Assembly (NCBI RefSeq): GCF_000150955.2
Contig: NC_011679.1
Location: forward strand, 248,001-312,000
From: Phaeodactylum tricornutum CCAP 1055/1
Taxonomy: Eukaryota > Bacillariophyta > Bacillariophyceae > Surirellales > Neidiaceae
DNA length: 64,000 nucleotides
Reading direction: 5' to 3'
Positions 61,417 through 64,000 of the stretch are shown piece after piece (position 1 is the first letter of the stretch; each line of letters opens with the position of its first letter). The notes below the pieces were generated by a model. The model did not search any database. It was not told the origin of the DNA and saw only the letters and a list, made by a program, of their open reading frames with translations. The position numbers were made by a program, and so were the translations under genes.

Positions 61417-64000
61417 TTAAATTGCCAAAGCAGAACTACAAGAGAGTTTTCACCAGGTTTTTTTTTCGACTCCTCATGGACGCACGATACATAATCGAGA
61501 TAACCATACTGAACGGCTACCAGTATGCCATCACACATGTGCATGGAACCATCCAGTAGTGATCTCTTTGCTACTTTCCGTAGAAAAGGTACTGCAGTCA
61601 TCTTTTAAAATGGAATTAAGTCATTAAACTTTCGGTTGGTCATTGTGCCTACATGGCCATTGTAGTGTTTTATCAAAAGAGTGACCTATTATGGTTTCCA
61701 CGAGTAGCTCATAATATTGAAAACCTGAGGGACTCTCGTTTAACAATATCGTGAGAGGCAATTATATACTCAAATATTTGCGGTTGCTTCTCACCGACCT
61801 AATTGTACGTGACGGTGAAACTGGAATTTTTATTCTGTAGAATTCGAAACGCAAACTGCTATGAACGATTAACTGACAATTTGAGATACCCGGAAGCTGT
61901 ATAAAATTTCACTCCTGACTCTGAGGCGAAAGGGAAAGGGAGTCGAACATAACTAGAGAGCTAAAACTGGGTACGCTACAATGGGGAGATTTCCGGGGAA
62001 AACATTTACCTATACTGTTGCTCGATGGTCTGGTTTGAGAATTTCCCATGAGAATTGCTAAGTTGGAAAACAGAAAAGCCGTCACTGTCAACTACTTCCA
62101 AACACGAAAATTCGGTCTGTTTTGGTGAGAGGACGACGCATCCATCATACTCGAATAATCCTTGTGAAAGGAAATTCATTTGGTCTAACAGTATGTTACA
62201 AACTTACGAAGTGCGGCTGCTTCCTTGGATTTAGCGGAGCTGCATCTTGACCATCATTTATTTCTCGTATACACGCTTCAATGTCATCGGATAGTATGCA
62301 GTACCCTTACCATGGTATCGCAAAGGAACATTTTGACAGTGTATCCATCTCACACCGACTTTTCCACGGACAACTCATTTCTTGCGGCTTTGTGTCATGG
62401 AATCGACAGATTGCTGATTCGCTACTAACAGCGCGAGCTGTTGGCAAATGACTACTTACTACTTGGAAAGATGAGCAGCGTCGAATTGTATAGCCAGCGC
62501 ATCTTGATCACCACGCAAACGTTGTCATCCCAAAGCTCTCCTAGCAATGGAATTGCGAGGGAAAGCTTAGGATATTTGTCGGTACTTTAGGATACGGCGC
62601 CTGAATCTGTAGAGGCTCACTATAGAGAGAAAATGGTAGACTGTTGTCGTTCTGTGGCCGAAACAACGAGGGTTTTTTGCAGGGTCAGGACCTGTCTCTA
62701 GTACCCGATCAGAATCCAGAATTTTTTCACGCTCAGAAGAGATCACCAGATGTAGGGACTGCTTGTTCCGAATGCTTGAAGACGATCAGCCATGGAGAGC
62801 GGACATTGTCTTTCAAATGTTTCATCCGGAATACATGCAAGGGGGTGCCGGGGATGGGACTGCAGCAGCCCACCAGTTTTGGTGTTCAGTGCAGGTACAT
62901 GCGATAGCATCAACGCTCGCTGCGGGAGGGGAGCATTGGAGGGAACTGTGATATGGTAAATCGCACCCGTTAAGGACTCAGCGATTGATGCAAATAGTTG
63001 AGCTCGTCGATGAAGCTCCACTGCGATAGCTGCCACAATTTGAGTTAGATAGGTTTCGTCCATCCGATTTTGCGTTGCAATGATGGAGATTGGACAAGAG
63101 AAGAGCATTGGATAGCGTCTGTCATGTTTGGAATTGCGATACCAATCTCAAGAAGAGCTGGTAATTTTCACACGTCGGATTTGTCAATTCTCGGCAGCAC
63201 CAGCCATTGCCTCCGACAGCAACCAGGCTGCAGTTTTGTCCGGAACATTGCTGGGTTGCTGGATCTGTTGTTAAATCAACAGTTGTATTTGGCTACCATC
63301 AGCTGCATTGTATATTGTAGCAGTAGTGACTGCTGCCGCTGCAAAAGTCGACTTTCCTCCCTTGTGAATTACACTGGCAGACGCGGATCAGCTCATTGGG
63401 AAAGGAAAGCTGTAAGCGCCTTGGACATGTCTTGCCTGTGGCTAAATTCATCAGGCATGCTGTACTACTAGACTGCTTGTTTAGACGCCCAGATATAAGC
63501 AATAATTGAGAACATCTATGAGAAAGACCGCGGGATTAGGAGAGCGTCCTAGCCACCAAAATTTGGTAAATTTTAAACGCTCAGCAGTCTTACTGACAAT
63601 CGGACTGCACGTTTCAGCATTTCGTGCATGATTGGTTTTGCCCGCTTTTAACGACCGCGGTCAGATGTGGGTCAGCATCGGCAAGCTGGCTCACCAGCAC
63701 CAACCGCATCATCTCTGTTACTTCTTTCCTGACAGTCTGAATATATCGAAGACAGATATGGATTGATGGACAATTTGTAGACGGTATATGCTAAAACCAC
63801 GAAGTGATTAAAAGTAAAGCAGCTTTGGTGTTATTTTCTTCTATAGGCAGTTATTAGATCAAGGCTGTCTTGCCTGATTGCTCCTGTTTCTAAAACAATT
63901 CATGCAACAAGCACATGTAAGTGAATGTCTTCGAGAAGGCTATAAATATTCATGATACTTCTGATGTGAACGGGGCATAAACATTTAGGGTGAGGAGATT
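61417..64000. other. Gene-poor 2.6 kb at the window edge
   Basis: No confident gene. A TCACTGTCA motif lies at 62082-62090. A minus-strand ORF at 62743-63108 has a helical segment (IVAAIAVELHRRAQLFASIA), and another minus-strand stretch at about 63300-63380 reads as an amphipathic helix (TREESRLLQRQQSLLLQYT). These may be remains of a decayed gene or exons of one whose limits I cannot see. Confidence 0.45.

Noticed and set aside
1-64000. CRISPR arrays, bacterial operons, rRNA and tRNA genes
   Set aside because: No repeat-spacer arrays were seen. GGTTCGA-like strings (for example near 19070) lack the rest of a tRNA. Gene structure is eukaryotic.

Overview
The window is nuclear DNA of a pennate diatom, most likely Phaeodactylum tricornutum. 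This is inferred from sequence features, not from a database match. The evidence is: many short GT-AG introns (65-150 bp); dense genes on both strands; and several N-termini with a signal peptide followed by an A^F/A^W-type cleavage site, the 'ASAFAP' import signal of secondary red plastids. The gene set also fits: a long oxidosqualene cyclase, an HCF173-type psbA translation factor, a plastid-type RlmN, and lone LTR-like repeats.

Layout. (1) 189-13912: four tandem same-strand genes for an unrecognised family of low-complexity, apparently plastid-targeted proteins. They share a repeated 'L-A-x-E-W-(S/A)-x-M-N' motif. Three of the four also share an 'R-W-G' repeat module. The first gene is interrupted by a frameshift at an A8 tract. 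The fourth carries nearly identical 156-bp tandem repeats. This cluster is the best candidate in the window for an undescribed system. (2) 14617-20925: housekeeping genes: tRNA m7G46 methyltransferase, RlmN, a DUF1415 protein, NHP2, and a plastid-targeted unknown. (3) 21278-27133: a PhyH dioxygenase, a four-TM protein, a Cys-rich plastid-targeted protein, and POLD3. (4) 27249-31144: an HCF173-like SDR/CIA30 protein, divergent from an NmrA-like SDR. (5) 31819-44533: lysosomal-type alpha-mannosidase, a two-RRM protein, oxidosqualene cyclase, and dynactin p150-glued. (6) 45819-53211: a Golgi-type protein with a degenerate epimerase domain, a methylmalonyl-CoA epimerase-like protein, and a fusion protein ending in an NCBP3 domain. 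(7) 53701-61416: a TSC2 (tuberin) orthologue and an acidic membrane-associated protein with STI1-like segments. (8) 61417-64000: no confident gene.

Two solo-LTR-like repeats of about 350 bp (11486-11838 and 50332-50678) lie in opposite absolute orientation. Each sits directly upstream of a host gene and in the same orientation relative to it. A 9-bp motif TCAC(A/T)GTCA, or its complement, recurs in the gaps between genes and may be a promoter element.

Most genes are ordinary nuclear housekeeping genes with no operon logic. Functional links visible here are plastid biology (repeat family, RlmN, HCF173, two unknown plastid-targeted proteins) and the endomembrane system and sterols (OSC, mannosidase, pseudo-epimerase). 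Exon boundaries were worked out by hand from reading-frame continuity, GT-AG sites and family conservation.
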